From contig NZ_CP041690.1 in NCBI RefSeq assembly GCF_008000755.1, positions 3,287,260 through 3,351,259 on the forward strand: a stretch of DNA of 64,000 bases, given 5' to 3'. Shown here in pieces: positions 55,052 through 63,094 of this stretch; within the stretch, counting starts at the first letter, position 1, and the number at the start of each line of letters is the position of its first letter. The position numbers were made by a program, and so were the translations under genes. The notes under the pieces were generated by a model, which was given only the letters and a program-made list of their open reading frames with translations, made no database searches and was not told the origin of the DNA. The DNA comes from Youhaiella tibetensis (GTDB taxonomy: Bacteria > Pseudomonadota > Alphaproteobacteria > Rhizobiales > Devosiaceae).

Positions 55052-56665
55052 CTACTTAACTTCGGCGATGCGGCCGTCCGTGTAGGGCTTGTAGTCGCCA
55101 CCCTGCTTGGCAATGAAGTCGGCCAGGACGTCTTCGAGCGGCGGGCCGAAGTCATAGGCGTTCATGCCGGCGGTGTTGAACACCGCATATCCGTCGCCGC
55201 CCGTGCGCATGAAGTTGTTGGTGACCACGCCATAGGTCTTTGCCGGATCGATCGGCACCCACGCATCACCATCCTGCACCTCGACCTTGATGATACGGTC
55301 GCCGGCCGGCTTGTCCTTGGTCCAGGTGAACTTGAGCCCGGCAACTTGCGGGAAGCGCCCGGCGCCGTTCTCGACATCGGACACACCGTTTTCCAGGGCA
55401 GCCACGACGTCGGCACCCTTGAGCTGGAAGGTGGCGAGCGTGTTCGAGAACGGCAGCACCGTGAGCACTTCGCCCATGGTGATGTCGCCCTGGTCGATCG
55501 AGGCCCGCAGGCCGCCACCGTTCTGGATGGCGATGGTCACGCCTTGGTCCTTGACGCGGTCGAGCATGGCGTCGGCCACCAGGTTCCCCATGGTGCACTC
55601 CATGGCGCGGCAGATTTCGCGCGAACCTTCGATCGCCTCGGTGGCATTGCCGATAACCTTGGCCTTGAGTTCCTCGATGGGAGCGCCCAGTTCGGCCACG
55701 CGGGTGACGAACCCCTCGTCCGGCTTGATCGAGGCATCGAGCAGGATCGGATCGCCCTTGGCCGAAATGACATTGCCCTCATCGTCCCAGACGACCTTGA
55801 TGTCGCCCAGATACTTGCCGTACTGGCCGGCCGTCACGATCGGTACGTCCTTTCCATCCGGCGCCTTGACGACTGTCGGATAGGGGCCGGCGGCCTTCTC
55901 GTCCGTGTTGGAGAGTAGCGTGTGGGAGTGACCGCCCACGATCACGTCGATACCCGGCACGGCCTCAGCCAGCGCCTGGTCGACCGTGTAGCCGATGTGG
56001 GAAAGCACGATGATCTTGTTGACGCCCTGCGCCTCGAGCGCCTCGACGGCGCCGCGCACATAGGTCACCGCTTTCTCGAAGGCGACGTTGGGGCCGGTCG
56101 AGGAGATCTCCGGGGTATCCTCGGCCAGAGCGCCGACGAGGCCGACCTTTTCCCCGCCCACGTCCAGAATATGGACACCGACGATCTTGCCGGCCAGCAG
56201 CGGCTCCTTGGCGACGTTGAAATTGCCGCCGATGATCGGGAAGTTGGCCGTCTCGATGAACTTGGAGAATTCCTCCGGCCCGTCATCGAATTCGTGGTTG
56301 CCCGTCGCCGCCGCATCGAGACCCAGCTCGTTGAAGAAGTCGGCGACTACCTTGGACTTGTAGGTCGTATAGAAGAGCGAGCCCTGGAATTCGTCCCCGG
56401 CCGAGAGGAAGATCACGTTCTCGCCCTTGGCCTTAAGGTCAGCCCGCGTCTGGTCGAGCGCCGTCTTCAGGCGCGCGATGCCGCCAAAGCATTCACCCTT
56501 GGATTCGCCTTCGGCATTGCAGGTCGAGTCCGAGCCGGTGATGGATTCGAACCGGGAGTGAAAATCGTTGATGTGCAGGATATTGAGGGCGAATTCGGCA
56601 CGCGCGGGGGCGGAGAACCCCAGCGCAAGCGAGACTGCCGCCGCCCCTAGAACCAATTTTTGCAT
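55052..56665 (-). CDS. Periplasmic 5'-nucleotidase / metallophosphatase
   Basis: A 537-residue exported protein: Sec signal about residues 1-23 (cleavage after ARA). The metallophosphatase domain shows ILHINDFHSRFE, SAGDEFQGS, TGNHEFDDGPEEF, VLSHIGYT and VGGHSHTLL. The C-terminal nucleotide-binding domain shows CTMGNLVADAM, IQNGGGLRASI and VVTNNFMRTGGDGYAVF. It hydrolyses extracellular nucleoside monophosphates to nucleosides. Its position between the PuuE-UraD gene and the later purine genes fits nucleotide scavenging for the BMP-type importer. Confidence 0.9.
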   Translation of the reverse strand: MQKLVLGAAAVSLALGFSAPARAEFALNILHINDFHSRFESITGSDSTCNAEGESKGECFGGIARLKTALDQTRADLKAKGENVIFLSAGDEFQGSLFYTTYKSKVVADFFNELGLDAAATGNHEFDDGPEEFSKFIETANFPIIGGNFNVAKEPLLAGKIVGVHILDVGGEKVGLVGALAEDTPEISSTGPNVAFEKAVTYVRGAVEALEAQGVNKIIVLSHIGYTVDQALAEAVPGIDVIVGGHSHTLLSNTDEKAAGPYPTVVKAPDGKDVPIVTAGQYGKYLGDIKVVWDDEGNVISAKGDPILLDASIKPDEGFVTRVAELGAPIEELKAKVIGNATEAIEGSREICRAMECTMGNLVADAMLDRVKDQGVTIAIQNGGGLRASIDQGDITMGEVLTVLPFSNTLATFQLKGADVVAALENGVSDVENGAGRFPQVAGLKFTWTKDKPAGDRIIKVEVQDGDAWVPIDPAKTYGVVTNNFMRTGGDGYAVFNTAGMNAYDFGPPLEDVLADFIAKQGGDYKPYTDGRIAEVK

Positions 56666-56947
56666 TGTTGATTATCCCTTTGGCTGACTGTTCCGTCGAC
56701 GGTTTTTCCACGGCTTGGTGACGTCACGATAACGGAGGCCCGTCCCCTCCGCGTCCCAGCCGGGTTACCGAGAAGTTAATCTGCAACAGCGGCCAATAAA
56801 AAGGGGGAGCGTGCCAACAATAGCCCGGATTGTGAATTGAGGGTTTGCAAACCATAGCGCACGGAAGGCGCGAGACCGGTCGCGCCAGTCATCCGATATT
56901 GAGTTTTGCGGCGTATGACGGCTCGCGTAGGATGAAGGACGAGTGTC

Positions 56948-57385
56948 ATGAGCACGCTGCTCGAAAGCCTGGCCAGAGACCAGGATCACACCATCGCTGA
57001 AACGAGCCTCGGCCCGCAGGCCCTGGCCTTTATCGCCATCGGCGGGGGCGCGGCGCTGGCATTCGTGGCCGTGTCATCGTTCATGGTGAGCCTCGGGCTG
57101 CCGCTGGCCGACTGGGTGGTGAGCGCCCTGTGCTACGGCGCCTTCATCGGCCCGGTCTATCTGCTCCACCGGCGCTACTCCTTCAATTCCTCCGCCCCAC
57201 ACGGGCGGGCGCTGCCGCGCTACGTCGCCGTGCAGTTGGTGGGCCTGACGCTCGCCGCCATGTTCTCGTTCGTCGCCTATGGCGTGGTCGGCCTGCCCAG
57301 CGTGGCGGCCGCACTTGTCGTGACCGGCCTCACCTCGGCGGTCAACTTCTTCATCCTGCGGATCTGGGCGTTTGGCGAGGGCTAA
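56948..57385 (+). CDS. GtrA-family membrane protein
   Basis: A 145-residue protein with four membrane segments (ALAFIAIGGGAALAFVAVSS; VVSALCYGAFIGPVYLLHRR; YVAVQLVGLTLAAMFSFVAY; AAALVVTGLTSAVNFFILRI) and the conserved RRYSFNS motif between TM2 and TM3. GtrA proteins are thought to flip lipid-linked sugars or aid cell-surface polysaccharide assembly. It overlaps the methyltransferase gene by 14 bp. No glycosyltransferase is nearby, so the substrate cannot be guessed. Confidence 0.87.
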   Translation: MSTLLESLARDQDHTIAETSLGPQALAFIAIGGGAALAFVAVSSFMVSLGLPLADWVVSALCYGAFIGPVYLLHRRYSFNSSAPHGRALPRYVAVQLVGLTLAAMFSFVAYGVVGLPSVAAALVVTGLTSAVNFFILRIWAFGEG

Positions 57386-58007
57386 GAGCTCGCTCAATGC
57401 CCTGCACGACCGCGCCGTGTTCAGGCGGCGTGTGAAGGTTCTCGCGCACCATCTGGCGACCATCATCCCCACGGCGGGGACCGTCCTTGACCTTGGAGCA
57501 GGCGACGGCTCGATCGCCCGGGCGCTGATGGCCTTGCGGCCGGACCTTGCCATCCAGGGCGTCGACGTGCTGATCCGGCCCACGACGCTGATCCCGGTCG
57601 AGCCCTATGACGGGGTGACCCTGCCCTTTCCCGACAAGGCCTTCGACTATGTGACCATCGTCGATGTTCTCCACCACACCGACGACCCGGCCGCCATCAT
57701 GGGCGAAGCCGCCCGCGTGGCGCGGCAGGGCGTCGTGATCAAGGACCACCGAGTCCAAGGCGCCCTTGCGCGGCCGACGCTGCAGCTCATGGATTGGGTC
57801 GGCAATCGCGGACACGACGTGAGGCTGCCCTACAACTACCTCACGCCCGAACAGTGGGATATCGCGTTCCAGAAGTCCGGCCTCCAGGAGGTGCGCCGGA
57901 TAGAGGCACTCAACCTTTATCCGCCCCCGTTCGGCTGGATCTTCGACCGCGACCTGCATTTCGTGGCGCTGCTGACGCCCAAGGCAAAGCCGGACGGACG
58001 CGCCTAG
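57372..58007 (+). CDS. Class I SAM-dependent methyltransferase
   Basis: A 211-residue Rossmann-type methyltransferase: motif I VLDLGAGDGSIARALM near residue 38, LPFPDKAFDYVTIVDVLHHT near residue 84 (a methyltransferase-11 type motif), and VVIKDHRV. The start is TTG 57372, inside the end of gtrA and without a clear ribosome binding site; GTG 57417 is possible but would cut the first helix. Probably translated together with gtrA. The substrate is unknown; a lipid-linked or cell-surface target is a guess from its partner. Confidence 0.8.
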   Translation: MARAKSSLNALHDRAVFRRRVKVLAHHLATIIPTAGTVLDLGAGDGSIARALMALRPDLAIQGVDVLIRPTTLIPVEPYDGVTLPFPDKAFDYVTIVDVLHHTDDPAAIMGEAARVARQGVVIKDHRVQGALARPTLQLMDWVGNRGHDVRLPYNYLTPEQWDIAFQKSGLQEVRRIEALNLYPPPFGWIFDRDLHFVALLTPKAKPDGRA

Positions 58008-58684
58008 CCTGCCATCCCGAACGCTGACCTGAACTGCTTCAGCCCGTCGCTGCTGAACGCCAGGACGCGGCCCTGGTCGCGCTTCACCCAGCCGCGCTCA
58101 AGCATCGTCTCGAGGATCGCCGCGCCGAGCGCCCCACCGAGATGATTGCGCCGCTCGCTCCAATCCAGGCACGCCCGGCAAAGCGGGCGCCTACCGGACG
58201 AGAGATGCGTCGTGTCGATACCCAGTTGCGCAAAGAAGCCGCGGCCCTTCTCGGTCAGCAGCGGATTGTCGCGATCGGCAACGATATGCTGATCGACGAG
58301 GGCCCCCAACAGTTCCACCCCGCGTTCACCCGCCAGATGGTCGTAGCAGACGCGGGCCTGGCGCAGCGCCGGATCGTTCGGCCCCGTGCGCACCCGCACC
58401 GCTCCCGTACGTTGCGCCAGGCCCATGAGGCCTTCGAGCACCTGGGCAACATCGCCCCCCGAGAGACGGTAATAGCGATGTCGTCCCTGCTTTTCGGTCG
58501 TCAGCAAATTGGCGCCCTCGAGCTTCGACAGGTGCCCGCTGGCGGTCTGCAGCGTGACGCCCGCCGCCGTTGCCAGTTCGCTCACGGTGAGCGCACGGCC
58601 ATCCATGAGAGCGGTCAGCATGTTAGCGCGAGCCGGATCGCCCAGAAGCGCCGCGACCGAGGCTATGACAGGTCCATCTTTCAT
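58004..58684 (-). CDS. ArsR-type winged-helix regulator with extended C-terminus
   Basis: A 226-residue protein, twice the length of a standard ArsR. An N-terminal winged helix (VAALLGDPARANMLTALMDG, AGVTLQTASGHLSKLEGANL) is followed by a 130-residue C-terminal region with a Cys pair (RRPLCRACLDWSERRNHLGG) that could sense a metal, haem or redox state. It is divergent from the NIPSNAP/ABM genes, and a palindrome lies between them. The role of the Cys residues is inference. Confidence 0.82.
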   Translation of the reverse strand: MKDGPVIASVAALLGDPARANMLTALMDGRALTVSELATAAGVTLQTASGHLSKLEGANLLTTEKQGRHRYYRLSGGDVAQVLEGLMGLAQRTGAVRVRTGPNDPALRQARVCYDHLAGERGVELLGALVDQHIVADRDNPLLTEKGRGFFAQLGIDTTHLSSGRRPLCRACLDWSERRNHLGGALGAAILETMLERGWVKRDQGRVLAFSSDGLKQFRSAFGMAG

Positions 58685-58705
58685 ACTTCGATGCTAACCG
58701 AACCA

Positions 58706-58718
58706 TGCCCGTCGGGCA
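58706..58718. promoter_or_regulatory. Palindrome in the ArsR-type/NIPSNAP promoter
   Basis: TGCCC-GTC-GGGCA is a perfect inverted repeat 22 bp upstream of the regulator's start codon and about 42 bp upstream of the NIPSNAP start. It is a natural operator candidate for the divergent regulator. Confidence 0.45.
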
Positions 58719-58760
58719 ATGCGCTAGAACCGGCCCGTTCAAATACGACGGAGCCCGACC

Positions 58761-59090
58761 ATGATCACCTGTTTCATCCGCTACGAGATCGACCCGAACA
58801 AGGTCGAGGCTTTCGAGCACTACGCGCGCAACTGGGGACAGGCCATTCCACGCAACGGCGCCGACCTCATCGGCTATTACGCGCCGCACGAGGGATCCGC
58901 CACCACCGCCTACGGCATCTACAATATCGAAAGCCTCGCCGCCTATGAGGCCTACCGTGCCCGCCTGCGCGAAGATGTGCTGGGGCGCGAGAACTACGAG
59001 TTTGCGCGCCGGGAAAGATTCATCCACCGTGAGGACCGGCTCTTCCTGCGGCTAGCTTCGGCGCCGCACAGCTCCATGGTGCGGCTATGA
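58761..59090 (+). CDS. NIPSNAP-family protein
   Basis: A 109-residue ferredoxin-like fold protein: MITCFIRYEIDPNKVEAFEH at the start, WGQAIPRNGADLIGYYAPHE, and FARRERFIHREDRLFLRL at the end. NIPSNAP proteins are dimeric alpha/beta-barrel proteins of unclear role, related to ABM monooxygenases. Its stop overlaps the ABM gene start (ATGA), and it is divergent from the ArsR-type regulator, so the three form one module. Confidence 0.87.
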   Translation: MITCFIRYEIDPNKVEAFEHYARNWGQAIPRNGADLIGYYAPHEGSATTAYGIYNIESLAAYEAYRARLREDVLGRENYEFARRERFIHREDRLFLRLASAPHSSMVRL

Positions 59091-59464
59091 TCGCGGTGAT
59101 CTTCGAAGTCTCCCCCGCGTCCGGCCGAAAGGGCGACTACCTGGCGCTGGCTGCCGCCCTCAAGGCCGAGCTCACCGAGATGAAGGGGTTCATTTCCATC
59201 GAGCGCTTCGAGAGCCTTTCCGAACCGGGCAAGATTCTATCGCTCTCGTTCTGGGAAGATGAGGAGGCCGTAATGCGCTGGCGCAACCTTGCTTCGCATC
59301 GCGAAGCGCAACGACAGGGACGTGAGGGCGTTTTCGCCGACTATCGCCTGAGGGTGGCATCTGTGATGCGCGACTACGGCATGCACCGCCGCAGCCAGGC
59401 ACCTGAGGACAGCCGGAACGTCCACGAGCGCAGCCCGTTGACCATCGCGGCGCCGTCCGGCTAA
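59087..59464 (+). CDS. Antibiotic biosynthesis monooxygenase (ABM) domain protein
   Basis: A 125-residue protein with an ABM fold: VIFEVSPASGRKGDYLALAA, MKGFISIERFESLSEPGKIL, SLSFWEDEEAVMRWRNLASH and REAQRQGREGVFADYRLRV. Members oxidise quinones or degrade haem without a prosthetic group. The ~25 C-terminal residues after RDYGMHRRSQ are outside the domain. Coupled to the NIPSNAP gene by a 4-nt overlap. Substrate unknown. Confidence 0.85.
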   Translation: MIAVIFEVSPASGRKGDYLALAAALKAELTEMKGFISIERFESLSEPGKILSLSFWEDEEAVMRWRNLASHREAQRQGREGVFADYRLRVASVMRDYGMHRRSQAPEDSRNVHERSPLTIAAPSG

Positions 59465-59493
59465 CTCACGGCTCCATCAATCGAAGGCAGAAC

Positions 59494-60492
59494 ATGTCCG
59501 CGTCCGAAATTCCCCCCTTTGCCCGCAATGCGGTGAACCTGGCTTCTGCGGGGCTGGGTGCCCGGGCGCTGTTCGCCACTGACGATTTCTTCGCCGAGGT
59601 CGGGCGCATGCTGGCCGATGCGCCGGCGGTGTTCTACCCCGACAAGTACGACGATCACGGCAAATGGATGGACGGCTGGGAGAGCCGCCGCAAGCGCGGG
59701 CCCGGACACGACTATGCCGTGGTCAGGCTCGCCACCGCCGGCGTCATCCGCGGCTTTGACATCGACACCGCCCACTTCACCGGCAACTATCCGCCCGCCG
59801 CCCGCATCGAGGCCTGCGACGTGCCGGGCGAGCCCGACGACAAGACCGCCTGGACCGAGATCCTGCCCATGACCCCGCTAGGACCCTCGGCCCACCACTA
59901 TCTCGAAAGCCGCTCGGCCCAGGTCTGGACCCATGTGCGCCTGCACATCTACCCCGATGGCGGGGTGGCCCGGCTGCGCGTCTTCGGCGAGCCCCATATC
60001 GATGCCGCCGCCCATGCCGGCAAGCTCATCGACCTGGCCTCGGGCCTCAATGGCGGACACGTGGTGGCCTATTCGGATGCCCATTACGGCGCCTTCGGAC
60101 GGCTGCTGGCCCCGGGCCGCGGGCTGGACATGGGCGATGGCTGGGAGACCCGCCGCCGCCGCGTGCCGGGCAATGACTGGATCATCATCGCGCTGGGCGC
60201 GCGCGGGATCGTGGAAAAGGTCGAGCTCGACACCGCCCACTACAAGGGTAACTTCCCCGACAGCGCCTCGATCCTGGCCGGAGAGATGCCGGCGGGCAGC
60301 GACGCGCTCGAGGAGGCGGTGGTGACCTCCTCCATGTTCTGGCCCGAGCTCTTGCCCCAATCCAAGCTCCAGGCCGACCACATCCATGTCTTCGAAGCCG
60401 TCAACGCCACGGGCCCCGTGACCCACATCCGGCTCAACATCTTCCCCGACGGCGGCATTTCCCGCGTCCGCATCTGGGGCAAACTCGCCTAG
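59494..60492 (+). CDS. alc: Allantoicase
   Basis: A 332-residue protein built from two repeated jelly-roll domains. Each has a WxxxRRxxPGxDW-like block ([19 protein letters not shown] near residue 62 and [19 protein letters not shown] near residue 216) and a closing FPDGG/YPDGGxxRxRxxG block. It hydrolyses allantoate to ureidoglycolate and urea, the step after the PuuE domain. It is followed by allA after 14 bp. GAAGG precedes the ATG. Confidence 0.93.
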   Translation: MSASEIPPFARNAVNLASAGLGARALFATDDFFAEVGRMLADAPAVFYPDKYDDHGKWMDGWESRRKRGPGHDYAVVRLATAGVIRGFDIDTAHFTGNYPPAARIEACDVPGEPDDKTAWTEILPMTPLGPSAHHYLESRSAQVWTHVRLHIYPDGGVARLRVFGEPHIDAAAHAGKLIDLASGLNGGHVVAYSDAHYGAFGRLLAPGRGLDMGDGWETRRRRVPGNDWIIIALGARGIVEKVELDTAHYKGNFPDSASILAGEMPAGSDALEEAVVTSSMFWPELLPQSKLQADHIHVFEAVNATGPVTHIRLNIFPDGGISRVRIWGKLA

Positions 60493-60506
60493 CCGGAAGA
60501 GACCGC

Positions 60507-61013
60507 ATGACCACGATCGACATTGAGCCCCTCACCCGCGAAGCCTTTGCCCCTTTCGGACAGGTGATCGCCGTCGAAGGCGCCGACCACTATCTCATCA
60601 ACGCCGGAAAGACCGAGCGTTACAACGATCTCGCCAGGGTCGAACTTGGCGGCGCGCATCCGCGCCCCCTGATCTCGATCTTCCGGGGCCAGCCCTACGC
60701 CCTGCCGCTCGACCTGACGATGGTCGAGCGCCACCCCTTCGGGAGCCAGGCCTTCTTTCCGCTGAGCCCGCGACCGTTTCTGGTGATCGTGGCGGCCGAC
60801 AATGCAGGGGTGCCAGCCCAACCACGCGCCTTCCTGACCAAACCCGGCGAGGGCGTAAACATCGCCATGAATACCTGGCACGGGGTGCTGACGCCGCTAG
60901 AGGAAGTCAGCGATTTCCTGGTGGTCGACCGTGGAGGTGATGGCAATAACCTCGAAGAATACTTCTTCGAGACGCCCTATCGCGTCACAATGACGAACGC
61001 GATCTTTACTTAA
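60507..61013 (+). CDS. allA: Ureidoglycolate lyase
   Basis: A 168-residue cupin-like protein of normal AllA length: [17 protein letters not shown] at the start, [50 protein letters not shown] and [18 protein letters not shown]. It cleaves ureidoglycolate to glyoxylate and urea. GGAAGAG lies upstream of the ATG. It completes urate breakdown with alc; the glyoxylate is the substrate of malate synthase G at the other end of the locus. Confidence 0.93.
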   Translation: MTTIDIEPLTREAFAPFGQVIAVEGADHYLINAGKTERYNDLARVELGGAHPRPLISIFRGQPYALPLDLTMVERHPFGSQAFFPLSPRPFLVIVAADNAGVPAQPRAFLTKPGEGVNIAMNTWHGVLTPLEEVSDFLVVDRGGDGNNLEEYFFETPYRVTMTNAIFT

Positions 61014-61118
61014 AAAGCGCTCGCGCGTCGCAAGATCGCAGCATTTGCTGCATAACAACCTGGCTGGGGCACTTTTCAGGACGGTGGGGGAGACGCCGTC
61101 AAACACTTGGAGTGCACG

Positions 61119-61928
61119 ATGCGCATACGCCCGAACCTGGTTTTCGCCGCCCTTGGCCTGCTGATCGCGAGTTCGCTATCCGCCACGGCCGCGCCCGTTT
61201 CGATCACTGGCGAGGTCACCTACCGCGAGCGCATGGCGCTGCCGCCAAATGCAGCCCTCGAGGTGCAACTCCTTGACGTCTCGCTCGCCGACGCCCGCGC
61301 GACCGTTCACGCCGCGGCGCGCCTCACCGGCCCCGGCCAGGTGCCCCTGACCTTCACACTCAATTTCGACGACAAGGTCATCAACCCCAAACACAACTAT
61401 GCGCTGAGCGCCCGCATCACTTCGGACGACCGACTGGTCTTCATCAATACCACCCAGTATCCGATCGATCCGCTGGCGCCCGCCGAGCCCATCCAGATCA
61501 TCCTCGACTTTGTCGCGAATACCGGCGCGATGACGCCAGCGCCGCAACCGCCAAAGGCAGACGAGGCCGCAGTGACACAGCCCGAAACCACCAGTCCCGA
61601 CTTTTTCGGGGTCACCTGGCGCGTGCTCGATATCAAGGGCAACCCGACCAACGACAAGGCCCGCCCGACACTCTCGGTGGCCGAGGACGGTCGCGCCGGC
61701 GGCAAGGGTGGCTGCAACAACTATTTCGCCCAGGCCAGCGTCGAGGGAAACAGCATCAGCTTCGGCTCGCCCGCATCCACGCGCATGGCCTGCCCGGAAC
61801 CCGCCATGCAGCAGGAGGCCGCCTTCTTCGCCGCGCTCGCGGCGGTCGCCGCCTATAGGCAGGAGGGCGAGCATCTGCTGCTCACCGACGCCAACGGCAA
61901 TCCGCTGATGACCCTGGCCAGGGACTAG
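61119..61928 (+). CDS. Secreted YbaY-META two-domain protein
   Basis: A 269-residue exported protein. A signal peptide (about 1-24, ending SATAA) is followed by a YbaY-like domain (SITGEVTYRERMALPPNAAL, ARITSDDRLVFINTTQYPI) and a META/HslJ-like domain (FFGVTWRVLDIKGNP, GGCNNYFAQASVEGNSISFG, STRMACPEPAMQQEAAFFAA). The roles of such domains are poorly known; they are linked to envelope stress and heat-shock or novobiocin resistance. The ATG at 61119 has GGAG 6 nt upstream; TTG 61107 is an alternative. No lipobox Cys is seen. Confidence 0.82.
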   Translation: MRIRPNLVFAALGLLIASSLSATAAPVSITGEVTYRERMALPPNAALEVQLLDVSLADARATVHAAARLTGPGQVPLTFTLNFDDKVINPKHNYALSARITSDDRLVFINTTQYPIDPLAPAEPIQIILDFVANTGAMTPAPQPPKADEAAVTQPETTSPDFFGVTWRVLDIKGNPTNDKARPTLSVAEDGRAGGKGGCNNYFAQASVEGNSISFGSPASTRMACPEPAMQQEAAFFAALAAVAAYRQEGEHLLLTDANGNPLMTLARD

Positions 61929-61993
61929 CTGCGGCGGGCTTGACCACGACCCCGGGCCCCGGCACCTTCGTGCCATCCTATCTCGGAGCCACA

Positions 61994-62602
61994 ATGGAAA
62001 CCGCCGCCTTCATCTCCCGCCTCTTCGACGTCATCGAGAACGACATCGCGCCCAAGACGCGCGAGGGCGTACGCAGGGGCAACAAGATTTTCGGGGCGGC
62101 AATCCTGCGGAAATCGGACCTGTCGGTTGTAGTAGCCGAGACCAATAACGAGACCGAAAACCCGCTCTGGCACGGCGAAATGCACGCCATCAAGAAGCTC
62201 TACGAACTCAATCGCTCGACCCTTCCCGATCCCAAGGACTGCATCTTCCTGGCGACCCACGAGCCGTGCTCGCTATGCCTCTCCGCTATCACATGGGCTG
62301 GCTACGACAATTTCTATTATCTCTTCAGCCACCAGGACAGCCGCGACAGCTTCGCCATCCCGCACGACATCCGCATCCTCAAGGAAGTGTTCGTGCCGCC
62401 CGGCACGCCGTCCGACGCCCCGCTCTACAACGCCAGCAACGCCTTCTGGACGAGCCACTCGCTTGGCCGCATGATCGCCACGCTTGATCGCGGCAACCGC
62501 GAGAGCCTGCTGTCGCGCATGGACGATCTTGGTGCCCTCTACGCCGACCTTTCGGCGGTCTATCAGCAGGGCAAGGGCGACAAGGGCATCCCCCTGGCCT
62601 AG
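61994..62602 (+). CDS. Nucleoside deaminase (cytidine deaminase-like)
   Basis: A 202-residue zinc deaminase: HGEMHAIKKL (zinc His and catalytic Glu) near residue 60, and HEPCSLCLSAITWAGYDNFY (two zinc Cys) near residue 92. The ATG at 61994 has GGAG 5 nt upstream; the frame stays open to 61940 without support. It ends convergently on the tiny membrane-protein gene, sharing CTAG. Its position near purine genes suggests a purine base or nucleoside as substrate, but a pyrimidine is equally possible. Confidence 0.82.
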   Translation: METAAFISRLFDVIENDIAPKTREGVRRGNKIFGAAILRKSDLSVVVAETNNETENPLWHGEMHAIKKLYELNRSTLPDPKDCIFLATHEPCSLCLSAITWAGYDNFYYLFSHQDSRDSFAIPHDIRILKEVFVPPGTPSDAPLYNASNAFWTSHSLGRMIATLDRGNRESLLSRMDDLGALYADLSAVYQQGKGDKGIPLA

Positions 62603-62754
62603 AACGAAGACCCCGCCTGCACCTGTGTCGGCGTCAAAATGTCGGCGATTGGCGCCGGCGCCTCGGTGTTGGCGGCGGCGAAGACAAGGATGAACATGGC
62701 AGCGGCGAAGACGACCGTCAGCACGACCTGCATGAAAGGGGATCCTTCGCTCAT
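62599..62754 (-). CDS. Tiny membrane protein B (51 aa)
   Basis: A 51-residue protein: a short polar start (MSEGSPFM), one membrane segment (VVLTVVFAAAMFILVFAAAN), then a Pro/Ala-rich acidic tail. Its ATG overlaps the stop of the upstream 34-residue ORF by 4 nt. The membrane segments of the two resemble each other (VVLTVVF... versus VLLTVMF...), suggesting a duplication. No function can be assigned. Confidence 0.6.
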   Translation of the reverse strand: MSEGSPFMQVVLTVVFAAAMFILVFAAANTEAPAPIADILTPTQVQAGSSF

Positions 62755-62855
62755 TGCAGCACCTCGAGCGTCGTCGGCATGGGGGCATTGGAAGCGGCAA
62801 AAGTGAGCGTCGCCATCACGCCCACGAACATTACGGTCAACAACACTTTGAACAT
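62751..62855 (-). CDS. Tiny membrane protein A (34 aa)
   Basis: A 34-residue protein: MFKVLLTVMFVGVMATLTF as a membrane or signal segment, then a short tail with APMPTTLEVLQ. AGGGA lies 9 nt before the ATG. The frame is open upstream but family-like sequence begins at this ATG. It is coupled by ATGA to the similar 51-residue ORF. It may be a membrane peptide or a cleaved exported peptide; the function is unknown. Confidence 0.55.
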   Translation of the reverse strand: MFKVLLTVMFVGVMATLTFAASNAPMPTTLEVLQ

Positions 62856-63094
62856 CTCGGCACGTCCCTGAAAGCGGCCCGGCTTCTCCGGGCACGTTGA
62901 TGCCGCCATTCTTGGCGGCTTTGCTTTGAACAACGCCGCAACAACGCGTTTAGATGCCGTTCAGAATCCGCTCTTTGACGATTATGCGTTTCGTCCCACC
63001 TTGCCGGGACCTGACCAGCCTCTCCGAATTGTAACGCCTCAAACCGGCGCGGCTGGGCTACCAATCGGATGCCAACAGCAAGGAACCCGAGCCC

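Noticed and set aside
56666-56947. GTGACGTCAC palindrome upstream of the 5'-nucleotidase gene as an operator
   Set aside because: A 10-bp self-complementary word is easily found by chance in 64 kb, it is not placed on a clear promoter, and I saw no second copy in the purine locus.
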